A DNA stretch of 64,000 nucleotides from assembly GCF_001654455.1 (NCBI RefSeq), contig NZ_CP015772.1, forward strand, positions 4,278,001 through 4,342,000, read 5' to 3'. The translations under genes and the position numbers were made by a program. The stretch is from Niabella ginsenosidivorans (GTDB lineage Bacteria; Bacteroidota; Bacteroidia; Chitinophagales; Chitinophagaceae). The notes below the pieces were generated by a model, which was given only the letters and a program-made list of their open reading frames with translations, ran no database searches and was not told the DNA's origin. This document shows, in pieces, positions 26,975 through 35,471 of the stretch. The first letter of the stretch is position 1; every line of letters starts with the position of its first letter.

Positions 26975-28198
26975 TCAACAACCCGCTTCGCAGCCTTCCG
27001 GAATGATAACCGGCTCAACAGCCGCCCTTTTTATTTTTGAAGGAGTAACTCTTACAGGCTGATACCGCATTATGAAAATAATACACAACCCCAGGCCGAT
27101 AAACGAAAGACCGGCCCCTACCAATGAAGGATAATTATAATCATAGCCCTGCTTTAACGGAATGCCGCCCAGGAAAGCGCCTATGGAATTGGCAATATTA
27201 AAGGCAGCCTGCATCACTGCTGCGGCCATCATTTCCGATTTCTTTGCAGAACGGATCATCATAATGTTTACAGGCGTTCCAATGGACATAGATAAGGCGC
27301 CGCAAATAAATGTCAGTATTAATGCGGTCACCTGGTTGCCGGAAAAAAAGAAAACGATCATCAGTGCCATCACCATCAGCAATAATAATATTGCCGATGC
27401 CTTTGCCGGGCGCATATGGTCTGCCATATAACCACCTGTCAGATTGCCCAGCACCATACCGCCCCCTGCAAGAACCATAATAGCAGACATGGAGTTCTTG
27501 CTGAACCCTGCAACATTTGTCATTAACGGTGCTATATAGCTAAACCAGGCAAACAACCCGCCAAAGCCAATAGCCGTTATGGCAATGATGAGCCAGGATT
27601 TTTTCGTCATCAGAAACTGCAGATCCTCTTTAAGGCTGGTTGTTTTCTGACTGGGCAAAGCGGGCAGCCAAAGTTGCAAAAACAGGATGGTAAATGCACC
27701 AATTGCTGCAACAACGCCAAACGCATACCGCCAGTTTAAGTGGTGCCCTATATAAGTCACCAATGGAACCATTGCAAGATTGGCAACGGTTAGCCCGGCA
27801 AACATCATAGAAATGGCCTGCGCCTGCTTTCCTTCTTTTGCCAGGCGCGATGCCACAATAGTGCCCACCCCAAAGAACGCCCCGTGCGGCAGGCCGGAAA
27901 AAAACCGGGCCAGGAACAAGGTATAAAAACCGGGCGATAAGGCAGAAAGACCATTGAATAACGTAAACAGGATCATCAACCCGATCAGTATCTTTTTTGG
28001 CGGGAACCGCGAAGACATGCCTACCAGCAGCGGCGCGCCGATCACCACACCCAGCGCATAGGCTGAGATCAGGTAACCTGCTACCGGAATGGTGATGCCT
28101 AAAGAACCAGCCACGTCCGGCAACAAGCCCATTATTACAAATTCAGTAGTTCCTATACCCAGCCCGCCTAAGGCCAGGGGAAATAATTTTTTATTCAT
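26975..28198 (-). CDS. MFS transporter, AraJ/YdhP-like drug or sugar efflux group
   Basis: A 407-residue major facilitator with about 12 hydrophobic spans. It opens with LALGGLGIGTTEFVIMGLLPDVAGSLGITIPVAGYLISAYALGVVIGAP, the signature of the AraJ/YdhP/PbuE-like DHA1 efflux group. The loop after helix 2 is GMSSRFPPKKILIGL, and motif C-like SGLPHGAFFGVGTIVAS follows. A short cytoplasmic tail carries basic residues and ends CEAGC. Substrate is unknown (drug, arabinose-like sugar or nucleoside efflux are all seen in the group). A palindrome lies 14 bp upstream of the start and could be the site of a local repressor. Confidence 0.9.
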   Translation of the reverse strand: MNKKLFPLALGGLGIGTTEFVIMGLLPDVAGSLGITIPVAGYLISAYALGVVIGAPLLVGMSSRFPPKKILIGLMILFTLFNGLSALSPGFYTLFLARFFSGLPHGAFFGVGTIVASRLAKEGKQAQAISMMFAGLTVANLAMVPLVTYIGHHLNWRYAFGVVAAIGAFTILFLQLWLPALPSQKTTSLKEDLQFLMTKKSWLIIAITAIGFGGLFAWFSYIAPLMTNVAGFSKNSMSAIMVLAGGGMVLGNLTGGYMADHMRPAKASAILLLLMVMALMIVFFFSGNQVTALILTFICGALSMSIGTPVNIMMIRSAKKSEMMAAAVMQAAFNIANSIGAFLGGIPLKQGYDYNYPSLVGAGLSFIGLGLCIIFIMRYQPVRVTPSKIKRAAVEPVIIPEGCEAGC

Positions 28199-28211
28199 TC
28201 ATTTGATTTTA

Positions 28212-28230
28212 ATGTGTACATAATACACAT
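28212..28230. promoter_or_regulatory. Palindromic operator candidate upstream of the MFS gene
   Basis: ATGTGTA (28212-28218) and TACACAT (28224-28230) form a perfect 7-bp inverted repeat with a 5-bp spacer. The centre is about 23 bp from the MFS start codon. Symmetry and position fit binding of a dimeric repressor; no regulator gene is adjacent. Confidence 0.45.
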
Positions 28231-28280
28231 TTACAATTAATTAGAGGTTTATATAACAGTATCTGCTGTCATAAGCAAAA

Positions 28281-28309
28281 TAAAAAGGCACTTCATACAG
28301 AAGCGCCTT
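28281..28309 (-). terminator. Intrinsic terminator on the minus strand upstream of the MFS gene
   Basis: AAGGCACTTC (28285-28294) pairs with GAAGCGCCTT (28300-28309) with one mismatch and a 5-nt loop. A run of T follows on the minus strand. It probably ends transcripts coming from the HMA gene about 300 bp upstream. Confidence 0.6.
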
Positions 28310-28411
28310 GCTGCAAAGATACAATTTTTTTGATTATGCTATTTTTTCCACAGAATGGGCGCATAAATTTTAACCTGAACGTCTACGAATAAAAATAACT
28401 AATAGCACTGG

Positions 28412-28450
28412 TTATAATGCCACGAATGCACGAATAAGTGCTAAAGAGGC
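28412..28450. repeat. Dispersed repeat family B, copy 1
   Basis: The segment beginning TTATAATGCCACGAATGCAC and ending AGTGCTAAAGAGGC aligns along its length with 40691-40729 and in part with 52149-52178. Confidence 0.55.
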
Positions 28451-28458
28451 AAAACGCC

Positions 28459-28574
28459 GGGGCCAACCAAAAAGTAATGTCAGCTTGAGGAAGGCTAACC
28501 CGCTTAATTGTCTATATTTCGTCAGGCTCCCCCGAAGTTTCGGGGTGACAATCAAGGACCTTTTTGATCAGCCC
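28459..28574. repeat. Dispersed repeat family C with imperfect terminal inverted repeats
   Basis: The left end GGGGCCAACCAAAAAG (28459-28474) and right end CCTTTTTGATCAGCCC (28559-28574) are imperfect inverted copies. The internal word ATTGTCTATATTTCGTCAGGCT (28507-28528) is repeated exactly at 35247-35268. The left half matches 26864-26906. No coding capacity. Confidence 0.6.
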
Positions 28575-28610
28575 AAAAATGTCTGGCTCCTCAGATTATT
28601 TTTTTCAGGT

Positions 28611-28832
28611 CTATGCGCCTGCCCGGATCTTTTCCGCCCTGTACCCGTTTTGCTGCAGCGCCTGTTCGATGGCTTTTTCATCCAGCGCTTCGCCGGATAG
28701 GGTCAATATCCGATCGGGATCCTTCAGGTCAACACTCCAGTTATGCACTTCTTTCAGCTCATCCAGGGCAGGAGTGATCTTGCTTACACAGCCATCACAT
28801 TTCAGGTTCGTCTTAAATCGTAAAGTATCCAT
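28611..28832 (-). CDS. Heavy-metal-associated (HMA) domain protein
   Basis: A 73-residue single-domain protein of the CopZ/HMA fold, a cytosolic metallochaperone for copper or a similar soft metal. The metal site is KCDGCVSKITPAL (Cys-x2-Cys). The typical second half is WSVDLKDPDRILTLSGEALDEKAIEQALQQNGYRAE. The start MDTLRFKTNL at 28832 is preferred over an ATG two codons earlier. No P-type ATPase or copper regulator is adjacent, so the metal is unassigned. Confidence 0.85.
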   Translation of the reverse strand: MDTLRFKTNLKCDGCVSKITPALDELKEVHNWSVDLKDPDRILTLSGEALDEKAIEQALQQNGYRAEKIRAGA

Positions 28833-28955
28833 AATCATTCCGCTTTTTTAAGTTATTAGTATAATACAAAGTTCCGCTTTTCCACAGGGCAAACAGTTAC
28901 AGGATTTCCGGGATTACTTATAACATTTACAGGGTTGCATTCCACCCTGTACAAC

Positions 28956-28987
28956 TTTTCAACGGCCTGGCTGTTAATATACCTTTG
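28956..28987 (+). promoter_or_regulatory. Candidate promoter of the LLM oxidoreductase gene
   Basis: TACCTTTG (28980-28987) is an exact TAnnTTTG -7 match. TTTT at 28956-28959 lies 20 bp upstream in the -33 position. It would give a leader of about 29 nt. Confidence 0.5.
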
Positions 28988-29019
28988 ATGATCTATCCTA
29001 ATACATTAAAGCTGCAACC

Positions 29020-30036
29020 ATGCCGCAAAACCAATTACAAAATATAAAATACTCTATCCTGGACCTTGCAACCGTTTGCAAGGGCGATACGATACAGCAA
29101 ACATTCCACCGCAGCCTGGATACTGCAAAACATGCAGAAAAGCTGGGTTACACACGTTACTGGTTTTCAGAGCATCACAACATGGAAAGTGTGGCAAGTG
29201 CGGCAACCTCTTTGCTGATCGGTTATGTAGCCGGAGGTACCACAACCATACGCGTAGGGTCCGGAGGTATTATGCTGCCGAACCATTCCCCGCTGATCAT
29301 TGCAGAACAGTTCGGCACCCTGGGCACTTTATACCCCGATCGTATCGACCTGGGACTGGGCCGGGCGCCGGGAACCGATGCCTTAACTGCCATGACCATC
29401 CGCCAGGCACCTATGAATATGCATTATGATTTTAAAGCAGCCATTCAAACCCTGCAGCAATATTTCAGTAAGGAAAACAAAACGGCCAGGGTACGGGCCC
29501 TGCCCGGTGAGGGGGTTACAGTTCCCATCTGGGTGCTGGGCTCCAGTACAGACAGTGCATACCTGGCTGCGGAAATGGGGTTACCCTATGCATTTGCCGC
29601 GCATTTTGCACCTGCCCAGCTACAGCAGGCGATGGAAATTTATCACACCAGGTTCCGGCCTTCTTCTTTTCTTGCCGAACCCTATGCGATGGCCTGCGTA
29701 AATGTAATTGCAGCTGATACCGCGGCAGAAGCAGCTTCCCTCTCAACCTCCCTGTACCGGATGTTCCTGGGTATTTTTACCAATAGCCGGTCGCCCCTGC
29801 AACCACCCGTTCCTTATGAAGAAATGGAACGGTTATGGACGCCCGAGCAAAAATACGGGGTTATGCAAATGCTTTCCGCAAGCTTTATCGGTACCCCGGA
29901 TACAATAAAAGAGGGAATTTCCGGTTTTGTTGCTGAAACAGGCATCCGGGAACTGATGGTCATTTCCCAGATATTTGACCAAAAGAAAAAGCTCCATTCC
30001 TATTCGCTGGTTCGGGAACTATTTACAGGGCAGTAG
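29020..30036 (+). CDS. LLM-class (luciferase-like) flavin-dependent oxidoreductase
   Basis: A 338-residue TIM-barrel protein of the bacterial luciferase-like monooxygenase superfamily. Characteristic sequences are SLDTAKHAEKLGYTRYWFSEHHNMESVASAATSLLIGYVAGGTTTIRVGSGGIMLPNHSPLIIAEQFGTLGTLYPDRIDLGLGRAPGTD, found here in order, plus PIWVLGSSTDSAYLAAEMGLPYAFA. The subgroup resembles the widespread YhbW-type single-subunit proteins whose natural substrate is unknown. FMN/F420-type binding is inferred from the family. It is a monocistronic gene with its own candidate promoter. Confidence 0.93.
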   Translation: MPQNQLQNIKYSILDLATVCKGDTIQQTFHRSLDTAKHAEKLGYTRYWFSEHHNMESVASAATSLLIGYVAGGTTTIRVGSGGIMLPNHSPLIIAEQFGTLGTLYPDRIDLGLGRAPGTDALTAMTIRQAPMNMHYDFKAAIQTLQQYFSKENKTARVRALPGEGVTVPIWVLGSSTDSAYLAAEMGLPYAFAAHFAPAQLQQAMEIYHTRFRPSSFLAEPYAMACVNVIAADTAAEAASLSTSLYRMFLGIFTNSRSPLQPPVPYEEMERLWTPEQKYGVMQMLSASFIGTPDTIKEGISGFVAETGIRELMVISQIFDQKKKLHSYSLVRELFTGQ

Positions 30037-30085
30037 CCGGAATGCTGCATATTAAGCATACCTTAGGATCAGAAAATTACTGTTG

Positions 30086-31549
30086 ATGAAACCGGACTGG
30101 ATCCTGATCGGGGAAATAATTTACATGATCGCTTTGCTGATTGTAAGCCTGCGGATCATTTATGATACCCGAAGCAGTACCAAAACACTCGCTTACCTGC
30201 TCCTGATCCTTTTTGTTCCCATAATCGGCATATTCATCTATTTTTCATTTGGAGTAAATTATCGCCGGAGGAAAATGTATTCCAAAAAATTAGTGCAGGA
30301 TGAAGCGCTTCAAAAAGAACTGGAAGACAAGATCCAGTTACATTCGCAAAATGTATTTGCCCAGGGAAACCCATCAGTTGTCTACAACAGTCGCCTGTTC
30401 CGTTATTTGTTAAAAGACGGCTCATCTGTTTTAACTGCGCATAATCATGTACAGCTGCTGATCAATGGCGAAGAAAAGTTTCCGCTTGTGCTGGAACAAC
30501 TGAGGCAGGCACAGCACCATATCCATATTGAATATTATATTTATGAAAATGATACCATCGGCAATGCTATTGCGGATGTTCTTATTGAAAAGGCAAAGCA
30601 GGGCGTTGAAGTGCGTTTTATCTATGACGATTTCGGGAGCCATTCCATACGAAGAAAACTTGCCAAAAGGCTGAAACAGGGTGGTGTAAAAGCAGTGCCT
30701 TTTTATAAGGTGCTGTTCATCGCTTTTGCCAACCGGCTGAATTACCGGAATCACCGGAAAATAATTGTAATTGACGGCAAAACAGCTTTTGTAGGAGGTA
30801 TTAACATCAGTGATAAATACATTAACCAACCGGGACTGGATAATGCAGTTTATTGGAGGGATACGCACCTGATGCTCCGGGGGCCTGCAGTTTATTATAT
30901 ACAATACCTGTTCATGACGGATTGGAATTTTTGCGCTCATGATTCCCTGCAGCATAATGAGCAGTTCTTTCCAAAAGCAGATTCCCTGAAGCAGGCAGAA
31001 AATAAAGTAGTGCAGACCGCTGCCAGCGGTCCGGATTCAGACAATCCCACCATTCTATATACCGTACTGCAGGCTATCGCCCTTGCCAAAAAGGAACTAT
31101 TAATTACCACTCCTTATTTCATACCAGGCGAAAGCATTATGGAAGCGCTGATCGTTGCAGCCTATAGCGGCATAAAAATAAAGCTGCTGGTACCCGGCGT
31201 TTCCGATTCCCTCCTGGTAAATACAGCCGCTAATTCCTATTACAGCGAGCTATTGCGGGCAGGTGTAGAAATTTACCGCTATCAGAAAGGATTTGTACAT
31301 GCAAAAACATTTGTATCAGACCGCAATCTTTCAATGATAGGCACAGCCAATATGGATCACAGGAGCTTTGACCTGAATTTTGAGGTAAATGCTGTTATTT
31401 ATGATGAAGCATTAGCAGCGCAACTGGCACAGGTTTTTGAAAATGATCTGCAATATGCCGAAAAGATCGATCCTGTAAAATGGCGCAACCGGCCGGTATA
31501 TGTAAAACTGTTTGAAAAAACCTGCCGGCTGCTTTCACCGCTGCTATAA
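30086..31549 (+). CDS. cls: Cardiolipin synthase (phospholipase D superfamily)
   Basis: A 487-residue membrane-associated enzyme that condenses two phosphatidylglycerols to cardiolipin and glycerol. Two N-terminal membrane helices (about 5-60) are followed by two phospholipase D domains. Their HKD motifs are NHRKIIVIDGKTAFVGGINISD and VHAKTFVSDRNLSMIGTANMDHRSFDLNFE. FIYDDFGSHSIRRKL and TTPYFIPGESIMEAL are also family-typical. ATG at 30086 is preferred to the overlapping TTG one codon earlier. It converges with the HdeD-like gene 17 bp downstream. Confidence 0.94.
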   Translation: MKPDWILIGEIIYMIALLIVSLRIIYDTRSSTKTLAYLLLILFVPIIGIFIYFSFGVNYRRRKMYSKKLVQDEALQKELEDKIQLHSQNVFAQGNPSVVYNSRLFRYLLKDGSSVLTAHNHVQLLINGEEKFPLVLEQLRQAQHHIHIEYYIYENDTIGNAIADVLIEKAKQGVEVRFIYDDFGSHSIRRKLAKRLKQGGVKAVPFYKVLFIAFANRLNYRNHRKIIVIDGKTAFVGGINISDKYINQPGLDNAVYWRDTHLMLRGPAVYYIQYLFMTDWNFCAHDSLQHNEQFFPKADSLKQAENKVVQTAASGPDSDNPTILYTVLQAIALAKKELLITTPYFIPGESIMEALIVAAYSGIKIKLLVPGVSDSLLVNTAANSYYSELLRAGVEIYRYQKGFVHAKTFVSDRNLSMIGTANMDHRSFDLNFEVNAVIYDEALAAQLAQVFENDLQYAEKIDPVKWRNRPVYVKLFEKTCRLLSPLL

Positions 31550-31566
31550 GGAATGGCGGAGGCACG

Positions 31567-32127
31567 TTATTTTAACCGGTTCTTTATATTCTTTAACCTG
31601 AGCGAAAGCGCAATCTGGACCAGTCCGAGCATCAGTAAGGCAATAGCCGTATATGCAACGATGGTTAAGCCTCCAAATACAGGGTTCGTAATCATCATTA
31701 TTGCAAAAACAATCCCGATAATTGCTGCAAACAGCGCCCATCCCCAGCCGGAAATGCCGATCCTTTTTAAGCTGAAAGAATGAAAGATGCCCAGTATAGA
31801 ACGGAACAAAATAACAAAACCGATATACATTGGCAGAACGGTCATGGTCAGCGCAGGGTATGAAAGCAGAAAGATCCCGAAAATAATATTGACAATTCCT
31901 CCAAATAAGGCCCAGCCCCAGCCGGCATCATAGCTTTTGCTGCTAAAGGCATAAGCTACTTCAAAAATACCAGAGACCAGAAAGGTGGCCGCAAAGAACA
32001 GGGATAAGGCCAGGTAGGATGCGAGAGGTTGGCTGAACATGTAGAAACCCAGTAAAAGAAATAAAATTCCGGAAAGCAGGAGCAGCCACCAGTTTTTCAG
32101 CCGTTCCTGTAACAATTGTGTAGCCAT
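31567..32127 (-). CDS. HdeD/DUF308 family membrane protein
   Basis: A 186-residue inner-membrane protein with six predicted hydrophobic spans arranged as repeats. Examples are LLLSGILFLLLGFYMFSQP, LALSLFFAATFLVSGIFEVAYAF, GWGWALFGGIVNIIFGIFLL and the internal repeat GWGWALFAAIIGIVFAIMMI. The repeated GWGWALF motif is diagnostic of DUF308. Members include HdeD, linked to acid resistance in enterobacteria; the biochemical role is not established. The start MATQLLQERLKNWWLLLLSG is usual. Confidence 0.88.
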   Translation of the reverse strand: MATQLLQERLKNWWLLLLSGILFLLLGFYMFSQPLASYLALSLFFAATFLVSGIFEVAYAFSSKSYDAGWGWALFGGIVNIIFGIFLLSYPALTMTVLPMYIGFVILFRSILGIFHSFSLKRIGISGWGWALFAAIIGIVFAIMMITNPVFGGLTIVAYTAIALLMLGLVQIALSLRLKNIKNRLK

Positions 32128-32249
32128 AGTTTTAATTTTTTACGTGAGGGGATATCGTCTATTAAAGATACAGTAAAAAAATAAGTTTTATATACCCTGT
32201 AATAACCGGTTTATTAAAATTGTATCTTTCACTATAAACAGGTCATTCA

Positions 32250-33383
32250 ATGATAAAGCAGTGCTCTTTATTAGTCTTTTTACTTTGCTTACTCCAATTA
32301 CGTGCAGCTGCCCAGTCTTCAGTAGAAGATACGATCATACAACTGATGGATCAGTACAGGGCCATCGGGTTATCTGTTGTGGCTGTAAAAGACAACAGGA
32401 TCATTTATAACAGATCCTTCGGGTATAAAAACCGGGAAGATAAAACCCTTATCCAGAACACGGACATTTTCCGTATTGCCTCTATTTCAAAGTCATTTAC
32501 TGCAACCTCCTTAATGCAGTTAGTGGAAAAGGGAACAATCAGCCTGGATGATGAGGTTTCGAAACTGATCGGGTTTACAATCAACAATCCCAAATACCCG
32601 GATGTGCCCATAACGCTCAGGATGCTCCTGTCGCACACATCCAGCCTCAATGATCAAAACGGGTATTTTAATCTGGATGTGGTCAACCCCGAAAAGAATC
32701 CCAACTGGGCCAACTGTTATAACAATTATAAGCCCGGCACCGGTTATGAGTACTGCAACCTGAATTTTAATCTTGCAGGAAGCATCCTTGAAAAGCAATC
32801 CGGTGAGCGCTTTGACCAGTACGTAAAGCAGCATATTTTAGTTCCCCTGCACCTGTATGGCGGTTACGATGTTGATTCCTTAGACAGGAACCGCCTGGTG
32901 ACCCTGTATGAATATAACGACTCATTAAAAACCTTTAACAGTGCGCCGGAAGCTTATACTTCTCCCAAAGCGAGGCTGGCTCATTATATAAGGGGCTACA
33001 GCGCTCCTGTTTTTTCACCAACCGGCGGTATGAAAATAGCTGGCCTGGATCTTGCAAAATATATGATGATGCATATGAACTATGGTACCGGCAACGGGGT
33101 AACGATTATTTCAGCACAAAGCAGCAGGACCATGCAAACCCCGCTCTCTGATAAAGAGCATTACGGACTGGCCTTATGGGTAACGGACAGCCTTATTAAC
33201 GGGGAAAGAATGGTAGGGCATACCGGAGATGCCTATGGCCTGTTCAGCAGCCTGTTCTTTCAACCGGAAAAAAAGTTCGGGTTTGTGGTGATTACCAACG
33301 GGTGCATTCCCCAATATAAAAATTCAACGATCGCATTACTATATGATGTCATCAACAGCCTTTATCAAAAGCTGATCCAATAA
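32250..33383 (+). CDS. Secreted serine hydrolase, class C beta-lactamase family
   Basis: A 377-residue periplasmic protein. The signal peptide (LLVFLLCLLQLRAAAQ) is followed by a penicillin-binding/class C beta-lactamase domain. The nucleophile motif SxxK is SISKSFTATS, the YxN motif is YCN in YEYCNLNFNLAGSILE, and the third-box equivalent is HTG in MVGHTGDAYGLFSS. Such proteins act as D-Ala-D-Ala peptidases, esterases or beta-lactamases; substrate cannot be told from sequence. TATCTTTC at 32222-32229 is a possible -7 promoter element. Confidence 0.9.
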   Translation: MIKQCSLLVFLLCLLQLRAAAQSSVEDTIIQLMDQYRAIGLSVVAVKDNRIIYNRSFGYKNREDKTLIQNTDIFRIASISKSFTATSLMQLVEKGTISLDDEVSKLIGFTINNPKYPDVPITLRMLLSHTSSLNDQNGYFNLDVVNPEKNPNWANCYNNYKPGTGYEYCNLNFNLAGSILEKQSGERFDQYVKQHILVPLHLYGGYDVDSLDRNRLVTLYEYNDSLKTFNSAPEAYTSPKARLAHYIRGYSAPVFSPTGGMKIAGLDLAKYMMMHMNYGTGNGVTIISAQSSRTMQTPLSDKEHYGLALWVTDSLINGERMVGHTGDAYGLFSSLFFQPEKKFGFVVITNGCIPQYKNSTIALLYDVINSLYQKLIQ

Positions 33384-33402
33384 CGCCCGGGTAGTAAATG
33401 GG

Positions 33403-33966
33403 TTATCCTTTCAGCAGGTCCCTGTATTCCTGTGTGTCGTAATTTTCCATCCCTTCCATCTTCCGGATCAGCGTTCCCTTTTCATCAAAAATAAATGTAG
33501 AGGGGATGGCCTGTACATTGAACAGGACGGGCAGCTGTTCTCCCGGGTAAAAAATGGGCAGCTTCAGCCCATGTGCTTTTTTAAATTCTGTGGCTTCTTC
33601 AAAACTGTTGTCAACAGAAAGTAATACAAAAGTTACTTTATCATCACCCAGCTTTTTACGCAGGTTTTGGATCGATGGCATTTCAGCACGGCAGGGCGGG
33701 CACCAGGACGCCCAGATGTTTACAAATACTTTTTTTCCTTTTAACGATTCCAGGGGTACGAACTGTCCTTTTTCATCCACCATTTTAAAGGAGGGCATTA
33801 CGCCGGAGGGGGCTTCTGTTAAAGCAGGCGGGGGCGCCGGCTGCATATTTGTATCAGCCGCTGCTGTAGCAGTTTCAGCCGGTTTGGGCTCTTTTGCTTT
33901 ATTTGTACAGGCTGCTGTCAGCAGCAATGCCAGAAAAACGATACCTGACCGGGGTTTTAATTTCAT
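33403..33966 (-). CDS. TlpA/ResA-like thioredoxin-fold lipoprotein
   Basis: A 187-residue lipoprotein with a signal and lipobox (FLALLLTAAC), an Ala/Pro-rich linker (AETATAAADTNMQPAPPPALTEAP), then a thioredoxin fold with WASWCPPCRAEMPSIQ (redox-active CxxC) and the cis-Pro strand AIPSTFIFDEKGTLIRK. Family members reduce or exchange disulfides in the periplasm, for example during cytochrome c maturation. It converges with the serine hydrolase 19 bp away. No cytochrome biogenesis genes are adjacent. Confidence 0.9.
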   Translation of the reverse strand: MKLKPRSGIVFLALLLTAACTNKAKEPKPAETATAAADTNMQPAPPPALTEAPSGVMPSFKMVDEKGQFVPLESLKGKKVFVNIWASWCPPCRAEMPSIQNLRKKLGDDKVTFVLLSVDNSFEEATEFKKAHGLKLPIFYPGEQLPVLFNVQAIPSTFIFDEKGTLIRKMEGMENYDTQEYRDLLKG

Positions 33967-34152
33967 TGAATGATGTATTATTGTTTCAATAATGCTTCCT
34001 GATAAAAACCAGGAACAGGGATGAAAAACGCTTCTTCCTGTTCCGGAAAAATGAACGGCAGCGATGCCTGCAGCATCAGCACCGGAGGTCCGTAAAGGTA
34101 AAGAAAAGCCGGCAATACCATAAGTTATTAAAACAGCGATGCCTCAACGACT

Positions 34153-35115
34153 TCAGATCGCGGATTCAGGATGATGCTGATAATCGTGCAGCTTTGACAA
34201 TTCTACAATGGTACCCTTTCCTTCGGGAGACTCATAATATACAGGCACAAACCTGGCACCGTTTATCAACTCGTCATATGTATAGCTGGTGCGGGCAATG
34301 ACCGTATTGGAAAAATCTTCATCAAACGCCTTCAGGTAGATCATCATTTCAAAATCGGCTTCCTGCAGCTCCTGTAAGGTCATATTGTAGACAGGGCTTT
34401 CCTCATTGATCGGATGCACAACCGTCCAGGAAATATGCAGGGAGTTGATGGTATTAAACTGTAACGGCAGGGAATAATACCGGTAACCGGAATGCCCGTT
34501 CTCATTGACCAGCATGCTTGCAGTTACCTGTATGGACACTTCGCTTAACATTGCATTTTTTATAGGCGCCAGACGGAACATGATTGCTTTACCACCTTTG
34601 AACGGGCCAATAACCGCATGCCGGCTGAAACGGATATAGGCTCTTGGCTTTACAAAACGCCCGTAAAGCAGGCCGGTAATAATGGCCAGTGTCAATATCC
34701 CCACAAGGGCTTCAATAGAGGCAATGGTATTGGTAATAAAGCCTACAGGGCTTATACGGCCATACCCTACGGTGGTTAAGGTTTGGGAGGAAAAGAAATA
34801 GGCTTCCTCAAATGTTTCCAGGGGACTGCCCGCTTCCAGGCCTTTTAAATGGGGGATACAGAAAAAATAATAAACACTGGCAAACAAAAAATTAATGATC
34901 GTATAGAAACCAAGCACCAGTAAGGCAAATTTCCAGCCGCTTAAGTTGATCAGGAAATTATAAATGCTGTATTTGTCAAAAACGGAGCCCGCCCTGTTGA
35001 TCACATTTGCCGATCCGTCTTTATTGATAAAGCGCGCAAATTTTGATGTAACAGATGTATTGAGCCCTGTATTATCAACAGGGATGCCTGCATTGCGTTT
35101 TCTTCCCAGTGCCAT
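34153..35115 (-). CDS. Prokaryotic inward-rectifier potassium channel (KirBac type)
   Basis: A 320-residue inner-membrane channel. Two transmembrane helices (about 65-85 and 135-155) flank a pore loop with the selectivity filter TVGYG in SSQTLTTVGYGRISP. The C-terminal cytoplasmic domain is immunoglobulin-like (RFSRHAVIGPFKGGKAIMFRLAPIKNAMLSEVSIQVTAS; LHISWTVVHPINEESP; SYTYDELINGARFVPVYY), as in KirBac proteins. The slide-helix region precedes helix 1. It is monocistronic, with 186 bp downstream in which no gene is seen. Confidence 0.93.
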   Translation of the reverse strand: MALGRKRNAGIPVDNTGLNTSVTSKFARFINKDGSANVINRAGSVFDKYSIYNFLINLSGWKFALLVLGFYTIINFLFASVYYFFCIPHLKGLEAGSPLETFEEAYFFSSQTLTTVGYGRISPVGFITNTIASIEALVGILTLAIITGLLYGRFVKPRAYIRFSRHAVIGPFKGGKAIMFRLAPIKNAMLSEVSIQVTASMLVNENGHSGYRYYSLPLQFNTINSLHISWTVVHPINEESPVYNMTLQELQEADFEMMIYLKAFDEDFSNTVIARTSYTYDELINGARFVPVYYESPEGKGTIVELSKLHDYQHHPESAI

Positions 35116-35167
35116 ACTGTGAAATTATTGAAATAAATGAAAAACCGGGCGCTTCTTTATTGGAAGC

Positions 35168-35469
35168 GGGACTGATCAAAAAGTATATTAGCCTGAGCCA
35201 GCGTGGATACCCTGCTCAGACGGGCTTGTCGACGGCTAACTTCTTGATTGTCTATATTTCGTCAGGCTGTCAATGACAGATGAAATATGTACTGGAAATC
35301 AATTATGCTTTCGTCATGCCGAACTTGTTTCAGCATCTATACATGATTCACATAGATCCTGAAACAAGTTCAGGATGACTATAAGCGCATTTTGTCATCG
35401 CCTCATTGATTTTGCAACGTAAATTATAAAACTCAATATAACAATCAGGAAGCCTTTTGGATCAGCCCC
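35168..35469. repeat. Composite dispersed repeat (families A and C) filling the Kir-PAP2 gap
   Basis: The ends GGGACTGATCAAAAAG (35168-35183) and CCTTTTGGATCAGCCCC (35453-35469) are imperfect inverted repeats. Inside are an exact copy of the 22-bp family C word (35247-35268) and a family A double hairpin (about 35313-35385; TGCCGAACTTGTTTCAGCA and ATCCTGAAACAAGTTCAGGAT) matching 6277-6349. No coding capacity; it occupies nearly the whole 356-bp gap. Confidence 0.65.
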
Positions 35470-35471
35470 AT

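Noticed and set aside
28199-28309. The hairpin at 28281-28309 as an attenuator of the MFS gene
   Set aside because: No leader frame or competing pairing was found. It is better explained as the terminator of the upstream HMA gene.
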